From Butyricicoccus faecihominis (GTDB lineage: Bacteria; Bacillota; Clostridia; Oscillospirales; Butyricicoccaceae), in NCBI RefSeq assembly GCF_024462775.1, contig NZ_JANGCE010000001.1, positions 186,001 through 250,000 of the forward strand: a stretch of 64,000 nucleotides of DNA, read 5' to 3'. The notes below the pieces were generated by a model that was not told where the DNA came from, did not search any database, and saw only the letters and a list, made by a program, of their open reading frames with translations. Shown here piece by piece: positions 17,492 to 26,206 of the stretch (its first letter is position 1; each line of letters opens with the position of its first letter). Both the position numbers and the translations under genes were made by a program.

Positions 17492-18748
17492 ATGTCTGAC
17501 TACCTTGCCATATCAGAGGAGATTCGCGCGCTCGGCCGGCAGGCCGAGCGCGAAATCATGCCTTATTTTGCGCGTATCGATGAGATCTGCGAAGAAAATA
17601 CAGAGAAAGTTCTGGCAGCGTTTGCCAAGAACCGCGTGTCCGACAACCTGTTCGCGGGCACGACCGGCTATGGCTACGACGACCACGGGCGAGATACCTT
17701 GGACCGCATCTATGCCGATCTGTTCGGCACGGAGGCGGCCCTCGTGCGTATCGGCTTTGTAAACGGTACGCACACGTTGTCCTGCGCCATGTTTTCCGCC
17801 GTTTCCACGGGGGATACCGTGCTTTCCGTCACCGGCCCCGCGTACGATACACTGCAAAACACCATTACCGGCGACGGGTGCGGCAGTATGAAGCGCTACG
17901 GCATCGGTTACAAACAGGTCGATCTCGTGGACGGCCGACCCGACCTGCCCGCGATAGACAAGGCTGTGCGGGACGACGCGGTAAAGCTCGTCTTTATTCA
18001 GCGTAGCCGCGGGTATGCGGTGCGGCAAACGCTGTCCTGCGCCGAGATCGGCGAAATCTGCAAAACAGTGCGCGAGGCTGGCTCGCGGGCGGTTATCATG
18101 GTCGATAACTGCTACGGTGAGTTCGTGGAAACGACCGAACCGACGCAGGTCGGCGCCGATCTGGTCGCGGGTTCGCTGATTAAAAACCCCGGCGGCGGCC
18201 TCGCGCCTACGGGCGGCTATATCGCGGGCCGCGCCGATCTGGTGGAAAACGCCTCCTACAGGCTGACCGCGCCCGGCATCGGCGGCGAATGCGGCGCCAC
18301 GCTTGGGCAGAACCGGCTGCTGTATCAGGGCGTTTTCATGGCCCCGCATACGACGGCGCAGGCGCTCAAAACCGCGATTTTTTGCGCAAAGGTCATGGAA
18401 ATGCTCGGCTATGAGGTCAGCCCCAAGGCGGAGGAGCCGCGCTATGACATTATCCAGACCATCGCCTTCGGCGCGCCCGATCCGCTGCGCCGCTTTTGCG
18501 AAGGCATACAGGCCGGCGCGCCGGTCGATTCGTTCGTAACCCCGGAGCCGTGGGCAATGCCGGGCTATGACGATCCGGTGATCATGGCGGCGGGCGCATT
18601 CGTGCAGGGCGCTTCCATCGAGCTTTCTGCCGATGCGCCGATGCGCGAGCCCTATGTATGCTACATGCAGGGCGGGCTTACCTATTCCTCCGGCAAGGCG
18701 GGGATTTTGCTCGCGGCCGAGCGCATCCAAAAACAGCGCCGCGCTTGA
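17492..18748 (+). CDS. Methionine gamma-lyase family PLP protein (aluminium-resistance family)
   Basis: The 418-residue protein belongs to the PLP fold-type I group annotated as methionine gamma-lyase family or aluminium resistance protein (COG4100). It has the N-terminal FAKNRVSDNLFAGTTGYGYDD, the cofactor region MVDNCYGEFVE, and the likely PLP lysine in VAGSLIKNPGGG near residue 230, then GGYIAGR. Members probably cleave a carbon-sulfur bond, but the true substrate is poorly defined. It follows the preceding gene by six bases. In Gram-positives it often sits near hfq/glnR; here the neighbours are surface-polymer and ruv genes. Confidence 0.9.
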   Translation: MSDYLAISEEIRALGRQAEREIMPYFARIDEICEENTEKVLAAFAKNRVSDNLFAGTTGYGYDDHGRDTLDRIYADLFGTEAALVRIGFVNGTHTLSCAMFSAVSTGDTVLSVTGPAYDTLQNTITGDGCGSMKRYGIGYKQVDLVDGRPDLPAIDKAVRDDAVKLVFIQRSRGYAVRQTLSCAEIGEICKTVREAGSRAVIMVDNCYGEFVETTEPTQVGADLVAGSLIKNPGGGLAPTGGYIAGRADLVENASYRLTAPGIGGECGATLGQNRLLYQGVFMAPHTTAQALKTAIFCAKVMEMLGYEVSPKAEEPRYDIIQTIAFGAPDPLRRFCEGIQAGAPVDSFVTPEPWAMPGYDDPVIMAAGAFVQGASIELSADAPMREPYVCYMQGGLTYSSGKAGILLAAERIQKQRRA

Positions 18749-18782
18749 GCGTTTTTTCTATGCGCCGGCAAGCGTCGGAATA

Positions 18783-18811
18783 TTGCATCGTTACGCTGTT
18801 TATGGTACAAT
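18783..18811 (+). promoter_or_regulatory. Predicted sigma-A promoter of ruvCAB
   Basis: TTGCAT (18783-18788), a 17-base spacer and TACAAT (18806-18811), 44 bases before the ruvC ATG. I saw no clear LexA box around it. Confidence 0.75.
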
Positions 18812-18855
18812 ATTTTGGATAAGAACGTTAATTTGCGTAAAGGATTCGTTTTTAT

Positions 18856-19347
18856 ATGACAATAATCGGCATTGATCCCGGATATGGCACGATCGGCTAC
18901 GGCGTGGTGCGGTATGAAAAGTTTCAGTTTACACCGGTGCAGTACGGGGCCATCAAAACCAGTCCCGGCATGCCGATGCATCTTCGCTTGGCTGAGATCT
19001 ATGACGACCTGTGCACGCTGCTCGATACCTTTCACCCGGATGAGGCTTCGATTGAAGAGCTGTTTTTCAACTCCAACATCACAACCGGCATTCAGGTCGC
19101 GCAAGCGCGCGGGGTCATCTTGCTCGCACTGGCGCAGAAGGGGCTGCACCCGGCTTCCTATACGCCAAGTCAGGTCAAGCAGTCGGTCGTGGGCTATGGC
19201 AAAGCCGAAAAGAAGCAGGTGATGGAAATGACCAAGAACATTCTGCACCTGACCAGCATCCCACGGCCGGACGACGCGGCGGACGCGCTGGCGCTCGCCA
19301 TTTGCCACGGGCACTCGGCGGGTTCGATCCGCTATCATGAGAGGTAA
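18856..19347 (+). CDS. ruvC: Holliday junction resolvase RuvC
   Basis: RuvC is the endonuclease that cuts Holliday junctions during recombinational repair. The 163-residue product begins MTIIGIDPGYGTIGYG with the first catalytic Asp, has SIEELFF with the catalytic Glu near residue 68, and PRPDDAADALALAICH with the last two acidic residues. It starts AAAGGA-spaced from the ribosome binding site. ruvC, ruvA and ruvB follow one another with spacings of 2 and 13 bases, so all three come from the promoter at 18.8 kb. Confidence 0.98.
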   Translation: MTIIGIDPGYGTIGYGVVRYEKFQFTPVQYGAIKTSPGMPMHLRLAEIYDDLCTLLDTFHPDEASIEELFFNSNITTGIQVAQARGVILLALAQKGLHPASYTPSQVKQSVVGYGKAEKKQVMEMTKNILHLTSIPRPDDAADALALAICHGHSAGSIRYHER

Positions 19348-19349
19348 CT

Positions 19350-19958
19350 ATGTTTTATTATCTGGAAGGAACGGTCGCGCTGCTTCAGCAAGGGCTGGTG
19401 GTGATCGATTGCGGCGGCGTGGGCTATGCGTGCCATGCGTCGCAGAACACCGTCGGCAGCCTGAAAATGGGCGCGCGCGCCAAATTGCTCACCCATTTAA
19501 ATGTGCGTGAGGATATTTTCGAGTTATACGGCTTCAGCGACGAGGAAGAGCGCTCTTGCTTTGAAATGATGATCGGGGTGTCGGGCGTCGGCCCCAAGGC
19601 GGCGCTTTCCATTTTGTCCGTCGCGCCGCCCGACCGGCTGGCGCTCTCCATCATCACGGGCGATGAGAAGCTTTTGACGCAGGCCCCCGGCATCGGCAAG
19701 AAAATCGCCCAGCGTATCATTTTAGAGCTGCGCGACAAAATGAGCAAGGAGCAGCTCGAAGCGGGCGCGTCGGCCGTGCCCGCCGCGCAGGCGTTTGCCG
19801 CGGGCGGCGCCAACCATACGCAGGAGGCGGTCGCGGCGCTCATGGTGCTTGGCTACAGTCAGGCCGAAGCGCTCGCCGCCATGAAGGGCCTCGACACCGC
19901 TCATATGGAGGCGGACGAGATCATCCGCCAGAGTCTGAAGAAGCTCGCGGCACAGTAA
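19350..19958 (+). CDS. ruvA: Holliday junction branch migration protein RuvA
   Basis: RuvA binds the four-way junction as a tetramer and recruits RuvB. The 202-residue protein has the N-terminal OB-fold ([12 protein letters not shown]), the two helix-hairpin-helix motifs [14 protein letters not shown] and [12 protein letters not shown] near residues 73 and 109, an Ala-rich linker, and the C-terminal RuvB-binding domain from [12 protein letters not shown] on. Length is normal. It starts two bases after the ruvC stop. Confidence 0.98.
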   Translation: MFYYLEGTVALLQQGLVVIDCGGVGYACHASQNTVGSLKMGARAKLLTHLNVREDIFELYGFSDEEERSCFEMMIGVSGVGPKAALSILSVAPPDRLALSIITGDEKLLTQAPGIGKKIAQRIILELRDKMSKEQLEAGASAVPAAQAFAAGGANHTQEAVAALMVLGYSQAEALAAMKGLDTAHMEADEIIRQSLKKLAAQ

Positions 19959-19971
19959 GGAGCAGGAACAC

Positions 19972-21012
19972 TTGAGTATAGAATTTTCCGGCGGTATGAC
20001 GGATGACGAGCGCATCATCTCATCCCGCCCGCTGGACGGCGACGAGACCGATCCCTCCCTGCGCCCCAAAACCATGGCGGACTACGTCGGCCAAACCAAG
20101 GCGAAGGAAAATTTACAGGTTTACATCGAAGCGGCAAAGCTGCGCGGTGAATCGCTCGATCACACGCTGCTGTACGGCCCGCCCGGCCTTGGCAAGACCA
20201 CGCTCGCCGGTATCATCGCTGCTGAGATGGGCGTTAACATCCGTGTGACCAGCGGTCCGGCGATCGAAAAAGCGGGGGATTTGGCGGCCTTATTGACAAA
20301 TCTTTCGGAAAATGATATTTTGTTTATCGACGAGATCCATCGTCTCGACCGCAGCGTGGAAGAGATCCTCTATCCGGCGATGGAGGATTACGCGCTCGAT
20401 ATCATCATCGGCAAGGGCCCTTCGGCCCGGTCGATCCGGCTCGACCTGCCGAAGTTTACGCTCATCGGCGCGACCACGCGGGCGGGGCAGATGACTTCGC
20501 CGCTTCGCGACCGTTTCGGCGTTTTGCTCCGGTTGGAGCTGTATTCGCCGGAGGAGCTGTGCCGCATCGTCGAACGCTCGGCCGGTATCCTAAACGTGCC
20601 TTGCGAGCACGAAGGCGCTTTAGAGATCGCGCGCCGCAGCCGCGGCACGCCACGTATCGCCAACCGTCTGCTGCGCCGTGTGCGCGATTTCGCGCAGGTG
20701 CGCGGGCAGGGGACGATCGATAAGGAAAACGCCGATATCGCGCTGCGCGCCCTAGAGATTGACGAGCTCGGGCTTGACAACATCGACCGGCGCATGCTGC
20801 AAAGCATTATCTTAAACTATGGCGGCGGCCCGGTCGGTCTCGACACGCTGGCCGCGACCATCGGCGAAGAATCGATCACGCTGGAGGACGTGTACGAGCC
20901 GTATCTCATGCAGATCGGTTTTCTCAGCCGCACGCCCCGCGGGCGGTGCGTGACGCTGCAAGCTTACCGCCATCTGGAAATGGAACCGGCGGACGGGCAG
21001 CAAATGATGTAG
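19972..21012 (+). CDS. ruvB: Holliday junction branch migration DNA helicase RuvB
   Basis: RuvB is the AAA+ motor of branch migration. The 346-residue protein has Walker [13 protein letters not shown] near residues 63-74, Walker [12 protein letters not shown], sensor 1 [18 protein letters not shown] and the C-terminal winged helix ending in FLSRTPRGR. The most likely start is a TTG at 19972, nine bases after AAGGAG; the next ATG would be at 19996 (MTDDERIIS). The family usually has a short variable N-terminus, so either start gives a working protein. Confidence 0.97.
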   Translation: MSIEFSGGMTDDERIISSRPLDGDETDPSLRPKTMADYVGQTKAKENLQVYIEAAKLRGESLDHTLLYGPPGLGKTTLAGIIAAEMGVNIRVTSGPAIEKAGDLAALLTNLSENDILFIDEIHRLDRSVEEILYPAMEDYALDIIIGKGPSARSIRLDLPKFTLIGATTRAGQMTSPLRDRFGVLLRLELYSPEELCRIVERSAGILNVPCEHEGALEIARRSRGTPRIANRLLRRVRDFAQVRGQGTIDKENADIALRALEIDELGLDNIDRRMLQSIILNYGGGPVGLDTLAATIGEESITLEDVYEPYLMQIGFLSRTPRGRCVTLQAYRHLEMEPADGQQMM

Positions 21013-21103
21013 CGGATGATAAAATGAAAACAGGAAGCGGCGCTCAAAAGGTGCGTTCCTTACAATAGCGATCCTCAAAACTTGGAAAGTTGGGTGTTTT
21101 AAT

Positions 21104-22456
21104 TTGGGTAGATACTTTGGAACAGACGGCGTGCGCGGCGTTGCTAATTCGGAGCTGGACGCACTGCTCGCCTTCAAGATCGGCGCGGCTGCCGCTTATG
21201 TACTGACGCAGGAACTGGAAAAGGACGGCAAAGCCAAGCTGCTGATCGGTAAGGATACGCGCATTTCCTCCGATATGCTGGAAAACGCGTTGGTCGCGGG
21301 CATTTGCTCGGTCGGCGCGGATGTGGAGCTGCTCGGCGTTATCCCGACCCCGGCGGTCGCCTTCCTTACCATCAAGCATAAGGCGGACGCGGGCATTGTG
21401 ATCTCCGCGAGCCATAACTCGTTTGAATACAACGGCATCAAGATCTTCGCGGGCAACGGCTATAAGCTGTCCGACGACATGGAGAGCAAGATCGAGGACT
21501 TGATCGACGATCTGGATTCCATCCCCAAGGTAACGCACGAAAAGCTGGGCCGCGTGCTGCGCAGCGCGATCGACCCGGTCGTAGAATACACCGACCATTT
21601 GGCCGAGACCATTCAGGGCGATCTTTCCGGCCTGCGCGTTGCGATCGATTGCGCCAACGGCGCGTCCTCCACCACGATCCGCCGCCTGACCCGTTTGGTC
21701 GAATGCAAGAGCGAGATCCGCTTTAACGAGCCGGACGGCATCAATATCAACGACGGCTGCGGCTCCACCCATTTGGAGCAACTCAAGACGCGTGTGCGGA
21801 ACGGCGAGTTCGACCTCGGCGTTGCGTTTGACGGCGACGCCGACCGTTGCCTGATCGTAGACGAGACCGGCGAGGAGCTGGACGGCGACCGCATCATGGC
21901 GGTTTGCGCGGCCCGCATGAAGCGGGAGGGCAAGCTGCGCGGCGGCGCGTTCGTCGCTACCGTGCTGTCCAACATGGGCCTGCACGCCTATGCGGAAAAG
22001 AACGACATGCGGATCGAGTGTTCCAATGTGGGCGACCGGTATGTGCTGGAAATGATGCTGGAAAAGGGCTATATACTGGGCGGCGAGCAGTCCGGCCACG
22101 TTATTTTCTTAGAATACGCTTCCACCGGCGACGGCGAGCTGACCGCGCTGCAGTTTATGTCCATTCTCAAAGAGAGCGGCAAAAAGTGCTCTGAGATCGC
22201 GCAGGAGGTTGTGCCGTGGCCGCAGCTCATGGTAAACGTCAAGGTGCCGAACGATAAAAAGTCGAAGCTGCACGAGCTGCCGCCCGTGCGCGAGGCGATC
22301 AAGGCGGCCGAGGCGGAGCTCGGCGAGGACGGCCGCATTCTGGTGCGTCCTTCAGGCACCGAAGCGCTCGTGCGCGTCATGGTGGAAGCCAAGGACAGCG
22401 CGAAAGTGGATTCTTTGGCAAAAAGTGTTGCAAAGGTCATAGAGTCTGTCGTATAA
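21104..22456 (+). CDS. glmM: Phosphoglucosamine mutase
   Basis: GlmM converts glucosamine 6-phosphate to glucosamine 1-phosphate on the route to UDP-GlcNAc. The 450-residue product opens GRYFGTDGVRG, has the phosphoserine loop VISASHNSFEYNG near residues 97-109, the metal loop AFDGDADRCL, the sugar loop GEQSGH and the phosphate loop RPSGTE. The start codon is a TTG, since no ATG gives the conserved GRYFGTDG beginning. The ribosome binding site is weak. It is separated from glmS by a terminator and the glmS ribozyme, so product and substrate enzymes are neighbours with separate control. Confidence 0.96.
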   Translation: MGRYFGTDGVRGVANSELDALLAFKIGAAAAYVLTQELEKDGKAKLLIGKDTRISSDMLENALVAGICSVGADVELLGVIPTPAVAFLTIKHKADAGIVISASHNSFEYNGIKIFAGNGYKLSDDMESKIEDLIDDLDSIPKVTHEKLGRVLRSAIDPVVEYTDHLAETIQGDLSGLRVAIDCANGASSTTIRRLTRLVECKSEIRFNEPDGININDGCGSTHLEQLKTRVRNGEFDLGVAFDGDADRCLIVDETGEELDGDRIMAVCAARMKREGKLRGGAFVATVLSNMGLHAYAEKNDMRIECSNVGDRYVLEMMLEKGYILGGEQSGHVIFLEYASTGDGELTALQFMSILKESGKKCSEIAQEVVPWPQLMVNVKVPNDKKSKLHELPPVREAIKAAEAELGEDGRILVRPSGTEALVRVMVEAKDSAKVDSLAKSVAKVIESVV

Positions 22457-22460
22457 TAGA

Positions 22461-22480
22461 AAAATAGCCAAAGCTATTTT
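22461..22480 (+). other. Small hairpin just after glmM
   Basis: AAAATAGC (22461-22468) pairs with GCTATTTT (22473-22480) around a CAAA loop. A second hairpin, TTTTATTGC/GCAATAAAA (22496-22504 / 22508-22516), follows. Both are AU-rich and might help 3' end formation of the glmM message, but they lack a GC core. Confidence 0.4.
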
Positions 22481-22527
22481 CTCATAAAATCATATTTTTA
22501 TTGCGTGGCAATAAAATGCACCAATGG

Positions 22528-22563
22528 GGGTGGGCGTGGTTTTCTCACGTCCACCCGTTTTTT
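22528..22563 (+). terminator. Intrinsic terminator after glmM
   Basis: GGGTGGGCGTG (22528-22538) pairs with CACGTCCACCC (22546-22556) with one G-U pair, followed by six T. It separates glmM from the glmS leader. Confidence 0.85.
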
Positions 22564-22606
22564 AGCAAAGGAGGGGATGCGGCCCGATACAACTGAATTA
22601 CATGAA

Positions 22607-22765
22607 GCGCCAGAACTGCGGTGCAGCCGGTATCGCAGTTGACGAGGAAAGGGTAAATCGAAGTTTTCGGCGGATGCCCTTCGGCCACGAGTGAGTTGGT
22701 CGTCAGCAGGCTGAGGAAAACGCGCGGGCGACCGCGCGGACAGAGCAGACCTGCGTAACGCACTA
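22607..22765 (+). ncRNA. glmS self-cleaving ribozyme (glucosamine-6-phosphate riboswitch)
   Basis: The conserved glmS core is visible: GCGCCAGAACTG right after the expected cleavage point (A22606 / G22607), P1 formed by AACTGCG and CGCAGTT, then GTTGACGAGG, AATCGAAGTTTTCGGCGGAT and the GCCCTT strand that pairs back. The 3' helix P4 region (GCAGG...ACCTGCG) closes near 22755. Binding of GlcN6P, the product of GlmS, triggers cleavage of the leader and loss of the mRNA, a feedback loop known from Bacillus subtilis. About 70 bases lie between its 3' end and the glmS ATG. The 3' border is approximate, and I saw no clear promoter between the glmM terminator and the cleavage site. Confidence 0.95.
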
Positions 22766-22834
22766 TTTTTATGCCCAAAATTAAAAAACTGCGCGAAATT
22801 AAATCATTCGTATATTGAGAGGATCATTTATAAT

Positions 22835-24679
22835 ATGTGTGGAATCGTTGGATTTACCGGGCGCGAAAACGCGCTGCCTGTATTGATCAAGGGCCTGTAC
22901 AGTCTGGAATACCGCGGCTATGACTCGGCCGGCGTCGCGGCATTTACGAAGGAAGGGCTGCGCGTCGTCAAAACCCAAGGCCGTATCGCGAATCTGGAAG
23001 AAAAGATCAAGGAAGAGGGAGGGCTTTGCTGCACCTGCGGCATCGGCCATACCCGCTGGGCGACCCACGGCGAGCCGTCCGACCGCAACTCTCACCCGCA
23101 TCTCGGCGGTAAGGACGGTATGGGCAAGGTCGCCGTGGTACATAACGGCATTATTGAAAACTATCAGGATCTGCGCACGCGTTTGGAAAAGCATGGATAC
23201 GCGTTCCAGTCCGAGACCGATACCGAAACCGTTGCCCACCTGATCGACTATTTGCACACCGGCAAGCGAGAGGATCTGGCGCAGACCGTGCTGGCCGCCG
23301 TGCAGCGCATTCGCGGTTCCTATGCGCTCGGCGTCGTTTCGCTCGATAATCCGGATGAGATCGTCGCCGCCAGACGCGATAACCCGCTGGTCATCGGTTT
23401 GGGCAAGGAAGAAAACATGATCGCGTCCGATATCACCGCCATCATCAGCCGGACCGACCGGTACATTATTTTGGACGATAACGAGGTGGCGATCGTCCGC
23501 CCGGACGGCGTTACCGTGATGAACGAGTTCGGCGAAACGCTCGATAAGCCGGTGCAGACCGTGACTTGGGACATGTCCGCCGCGGAAAAGGGCGGTTACG
23601 AGCACTTTATGATCAAGGAGATTATGGAGCAGCCCAAGGCGGTCGGCGACACGGTACGCCCCCGCATCCAGAACGACAGCATTTTGTTCGAGGAGTGCGG
23701 CCTAACGGATGAGCGCCTGCGCGAGATCGAAAATATGCATATCGTCGCCTGCGGCTCGGCGCTGCACGCCGGTATGGTGGGCAAGCGCGTGATCGAAAGC
23801 ATGTGCCGCGTGCGCTGCTCGGCTGAGGTGGCGAGCGAATTCCGCTATGAAAACCCGATCATCGGCAAGAAGGATCTGTGCATCGTCGTCAGCCAGTCGG
23901 GCGAAACCGCGGATACGCTGGCCGCTATGCGTCTGGCCAAGCAGGCGGGCGCGTTTACGGTCGCAATCGTCAATGTGGTCTCTTCTACGATCGCGCGCGA
24001 AGCGGACGGCGTGCTGTACACATGGGCCGGGCCGGAGATCGCTGTCGCCACCACCAAGGCCTATTCCGCGCAGCTTGCGGCGCTTTATATGATCTCCGTG
24101 CGGATCGCGCGGGTGCGCGGCCATATTTCGATCGGCGATGAAAAGGCGCTGTGCGCCGAGCTGCGCCGTTTGCCCCGTTTGATCGAGCAGACGCTTGCCT
24201 GCAAGGAACAGATGCAGCGTATCGCCACCCGATACGCCAACCGCGCGTCCGTCTTCTTTTTAGGGCGCGGGCTGGATTATGCCGCCGCGCTGGAAGCCTC
24301 GCTCAAGCTCAAGGAGATCAGCTATGTACACTCTGAAGCCTATGCGGCGGGCGAACTGAAACACGGCACCATCTCGCTGATCGAGAAGGGCACGCTCGTC
24401 GTCGCGCTCGCCACACAGCCCGCCCTGTTTGAAAAAACCGTGTCCAACATTCGCGAGGTGGTATCGCGCGGGGCAAGCGTCGTTCTCGTCACGACGGACG
24501 ATTTTACCGGCGACGAATCGGTTTGCCGCCATATCGTGCGTTTGCCCAAGTGCCTTTCGGAATTTTCCGCGTCCCTTTCGATTATTCCGTTGCAGCTTCT
24601 GGCATACTATGTAGCGGTGGAACGTAGCTGCGACGTGGATAAGCCGCGCAATCTGGCAAAGTCGGTCACGGTCGAATAA
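22835..24679 (+). CDS. glmS: Glutamine-fructose-6-phosphate aminotransferase (isomerising)
   Basis: GlmS makes glucosamine 6-phosphate from fructose 6-phosphate and glutamine. The 614-residue protein begins MCGIVGFTGRE with the N-terminal nucleophile Cys2, has TRWATHGEPSDRNSHPH and GIIENYQDLR in the glutaminase half, and two SIS domains (residues about 290-600) with VSQSGETADTLAA and ALEASLKLKEISYVHSEAY; it ends AKSVTVE as usual. GAGAGGATC precedes the ATG. Expression is controlled by the ribozyme in its leader. Confidence 0.98.
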   Translation: MCGIVGFTGRENALPVLIKGLYSLEYRGYDSAGVAAFTKEGLRVVKTQGRIANLEEKIKEEGGLCCTCGIGHTRWATHGEPSDRNSHPHLGGKDGMGKVAVVHNGIIENYQDLRTRLEKHGYAFQSETDTETVAHLIDYLHTGKREDLAQTVLAAVQRIRGSYALGVVSLDNPDEIVAARRDNPLVIGLGKEENMIASDITAIISRTDRYIILDDNEVAIVRPDGVTVMNEFGETLDKPVQTVTWDMSAAEKGGYEHFMIKEIMEQPKAVGDTVRPRIQNDSILFEECGLTDERLREIENMHIVACGSALHAGMVGKRVIESMCRVRCSAEVASEFRYENPIIGKKDLCIVVSQSGETADTLAAMRLAKQAGAFTVAIVNVVSSTIAREADGVLYTWAGPEIAVATTKAYSAQLAALYMISVRIARVRGHISIGDEKALCAELRRLPRLIEQTLACKEQMQRIATRYANRASVFFLGRGLDYAAALEASLKLKEISYVHSEAYAAGELKHGTISLIEKGTLVVALATQPALFEKTVSNIREVVSRGASVVLVTTDDFTGDESVCRHIVRLPKCLSEFSASLSIIPLQLLAYYVAVERSCDVDKPRNLAKSVTVE

Positions 24680-24770
24680 ATTAAAGCGTTTTGCCGAAGT
24701 TGATTGTCTAATTAGCACAAAAATCAAAATCGAAATTTGGCGGAAAATCAATAGGTTCCACAAAAATTAC

Positions 24771-24799
24771 TTGACAAAATGGATTCTTTCGCCTATAAT
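24771..24799 (+). promoter_or_regulatory. Fully consensus promoter overlapping the sigH reading frame
   Basis: TTGACA (24771-24776), a 17-base spacer and TATAAT (24794-24799). Only 10 bases lie between the -10 box and the ATG at 24810, so the transcript should start about 3-5 bases before the start codon. The open frame appears to begin at this very TTG, which is the -35 box and not a start codon. Confidence 0.85.
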
Positions 24800-24809
24800 G
24801 AGAAGCGAC

Positions 24810-25427
24810 ATGAGAAACGATAAGGAATTTGAGGCATTTGCCGCCCTATCCGATGAAGCTTTGTGCCAAATGGCGCAGCAGGGCAAGGGCGAGGCAACAG
24901 AAGCGCTCGTTTCGCGGTATTCCCGGCTGGTAAAGACCTGCGCGCGCCCCTACTTTTTGGTTGGCGCCGACGCGGAGGATTTGCTGCAGGAGGGCATGCT
25001 TGGACTGCTCAAGGCGATCCGCGAATACGACGAAGCACAAAAAACGCCGTTCGGCGCGTTTGCGCGCCTATGCGTCACCCGGCGGATCTATACCGCGGTG
25101 CGTGCGGCGGCGGCGCTCAAGCACGATCCTTTAAATCGTTCCCTGTCCTTTGATCGACCTCTGTTTGAAGACCTTGCTCAATCGCACACCCGGGTTGCGG
25201 CACCGATCGGTGACCCCGAATCGCTGGTGATCGGCAATGAGGAACGGGCGGAGCTGATACGCAGGCTCTATTCGCTCCTGTCTGAATTCGAGGCAAAGGT
25301 TTTAACATTGTTTCTAGACGGCCTGTCCTATGAGCAAATGGCCGAAACACTGCATAAACCAATCAAGTCTGTGGACAATGCCATCCAGCGCATCAAGCGA
25401 AAATCGGCAGCTATCAAACCCCAATAG
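24810..25427 (+). CDS. sigH: RNA polymerase sigma factor, SigH (stage 0) type
   Basis: The 205-residue protein aligns well with what I know of SigH: LSDEALCQMAQQG at the N-terminus, PYFLVGADAEDLLQEGMLGL (region 2.2-2.3), FGAFARLCVTRRIYTAV (region 2.4), and a C-terminal region 4 with LSEFEAKVLTLFLDGLSY and IQRIKRK. SigH switches on early sporulation and transition-state genes in Bacillota. ATG 24810 is the first in-frame start downstream of the expected transcription start and keeps the conserved N-terminus. No ribosome binding site fits in the few leader bases. It could be a close SigH-like paralogue. Confidence 0.88.
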   Translation: MRNDKEFEAFAALSDEALCQMAQQGKGEATEALVSRYSRLVKTCARPYFLVGADAEDLLQEGMLGLLKAIREYDEAQKTPFGAFARLCVTRRIYTAVRAAAALKHDPLNRSLSFDRPLFEDLAQSHTRVAAPIGDPESLVIGNEERAELIRRLYSLLSEFEAKVLTLFLDGLSYEQMAETLHKPIKSVDNAIQRIKRKSAAIKPQ

Positions 25428-25504
25428 GCGATTGCAGGCAAAAGAAGCCTGTACGCAATAAATCTAGGTTCCCGAGGGAACGGTATCAAAGAGAGGTAAA
25501 AAGC

Positions 25505-25783
25505 ATGTACGAAGACAAGACTTTAGTATGCAAGGAATGCGGTCAGGAATTTGTATTCACCGCAGGTGAGCAGGAGTTTTACGCAGAGCGCGGCTTCCAG
25601 AACGAGCCCCAGCGCTGCAAGAACTGCCGCGATGCCCGCAAGAATGCTGCCCGCGGCCCCCGCGAGTATTTCACCGCAGTCTGCGCTTCCTGCGGCGGCG
25701 AGGCGAGAGTTCCGTTCGAGCCCAAGTCCGATCGCCCGGTATATTGCAGCGAGTGCTTCGCCAAGATGCGCGAAGAGGGCTAA
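25505..25783 (+). CDS. Small zinc-ribbon protein with two CxxC pairs (CxxC-x17-CxxC type)
   Basis: The 92-residue protein carries two zinc-ribbon modules: LVCKECGQEFVF with QRCKNCRDARK, and VCASCGGEARVPF with YCSECFAKM. It matches the family of short clostridial proteins annotated as zinc-ribbon domain or CxxC-x17-CxxC proteins, whose function is unknown; RNA or protein binding is likely from the fold. AGAGAGGTAAAAAGC gives a good ribosome binding site. It has its own terminator. A GTTCCC/GGGAAC hairpin lies in its leader at about 25469-25483. Confidence 0.88.
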   Translation: MYEDKTLVCKECGQEFVFTAGEQEFYAERGFQNEPQRCKNCRDARKNAARGPREYFTAVCASCGGEARVPFEPKSDRPVYCSECFAKMREEG

Positions 25784-25809
25784 TTTTTTAGCCTATTACC
25801 CGCAAAATC

Positions 25810-25840
25810 AGCGTCCGAGAGTTTTCTCGGACGCTTTTTT
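25810..25840 (+). terminator. Intrinsic terminator of the zinc-ribbon gene
   Basis: AGCGTCCGAGA (25810-25820) pairs perfectly with TCTCGGACGCT (25825-25835) around GTTT, with six T at the end. Confidence 0.95.
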
Positions 25841-25887
25841 AATTTTTACAAATAAGTATTTCAGACGTGATAAATATGATATTTTGA

Positions 25888-25916
25888 TTGAATTTTCTGT
25901 TTTTCTGCGGTATACT
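25888..25916 (+). promoter_or_regulatory. Predicted promoter of the DUF1858 gene
   Basis: TTGAAT (25888-25893), a 17-base spacer and TATACT (25911-25916); the ATG is 37 bases further on behind AAGGAGG. Confidence 0.7.
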
Positions 25917-25952
25917 ATAAGAAATCAAACAAACGAGTTAAGGAGGTTCATC

Positions 25953-26153
25953 ATGGCTGCTGTCACGAAGAAAACCACGATCGGCGAGGTTTTGGCCCGC
26001 GATCTGAACACGGCGCCCTTTTTCACGGAAATGGGCATGCACTGTCTGGGCTGTCCGGCTTCGCAGGGCGAAAGCATCGAGGAAGCCTGCATGGTTCACG
26101 GCACGAATGCGGACGAGCTGGTTGAAAAGCTCAACAGCTTTTTCGGAGAATAA
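25953..26153 (+). CDS. DUF1858 domain protein
   Basis: The 66-residue protein consists of one DUF1858 domain. It has TTIGEVLARDLNTAPFFTEMG, then MHCLGCPAS with the typical C-x2-C pair, and SIEEACMVHG. The family is widespread in anaerobes, sometimes fused or adjacent to redox or iron-sulfur proteins; the function is unknown, and a metal or redox role via the CxxC is plausible. AAGGAGGTTCATC is a near-perfect ribosome binding site. It is a monocistronic unit with its own promoter and terminator. Confidence 0.92.
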   Translation: MAAVTKKTTIGEVLARDLNTAPFFTEMGMHCLGCPASQGESIEEACMVHGTNADELVEKLNSFFGE

Positions 26154-26162
26154 GCTAGTAGG

Positions 26163-26197
26163 AAACCGGGCCGGCTAAAGCCGGCCCGGTTTTTTTT
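26163..26197 (+). terminator. Intrinsic terminator after the DUF1858 gene
   Basis: AAACCGGGCCGGC (26163-26175) and GCCGGCCCGGTTT (26180-26192) form a 13-base perfect stem with a TAAA loop and a T run to 26197. It ends ten bases before the trmK ATG. Confidence 0.95.
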
Positions 26198-26206
26198 GAG
26201 GAGACT

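Noticed and set aside
17513-18730. 405-codon minus-strand frame opposite the methionine gamma-lyase family gene
   Set aside because: Shadow of a well-conserved PLP enzyme gene.
21044-22099. 351-codon minus-strand frame opposite glmM
   Set aside because: Shadow of glmM; glmM has all active-site loops on the plus strand.
22545-22778. 77-codon minus-strand frame in the glmS leader
   Set aside because: It lies over the glmS ribozyme, whose conserved core explains the sequence. No ribosome binding site.
24771-24809. N-terminal extension of the sigma factor from the TTG at 24771
   Set aside because: This TTG is the first part of the -35 box TTGACA, and the stretch includes the -10 box, so it is promoter and not coding.
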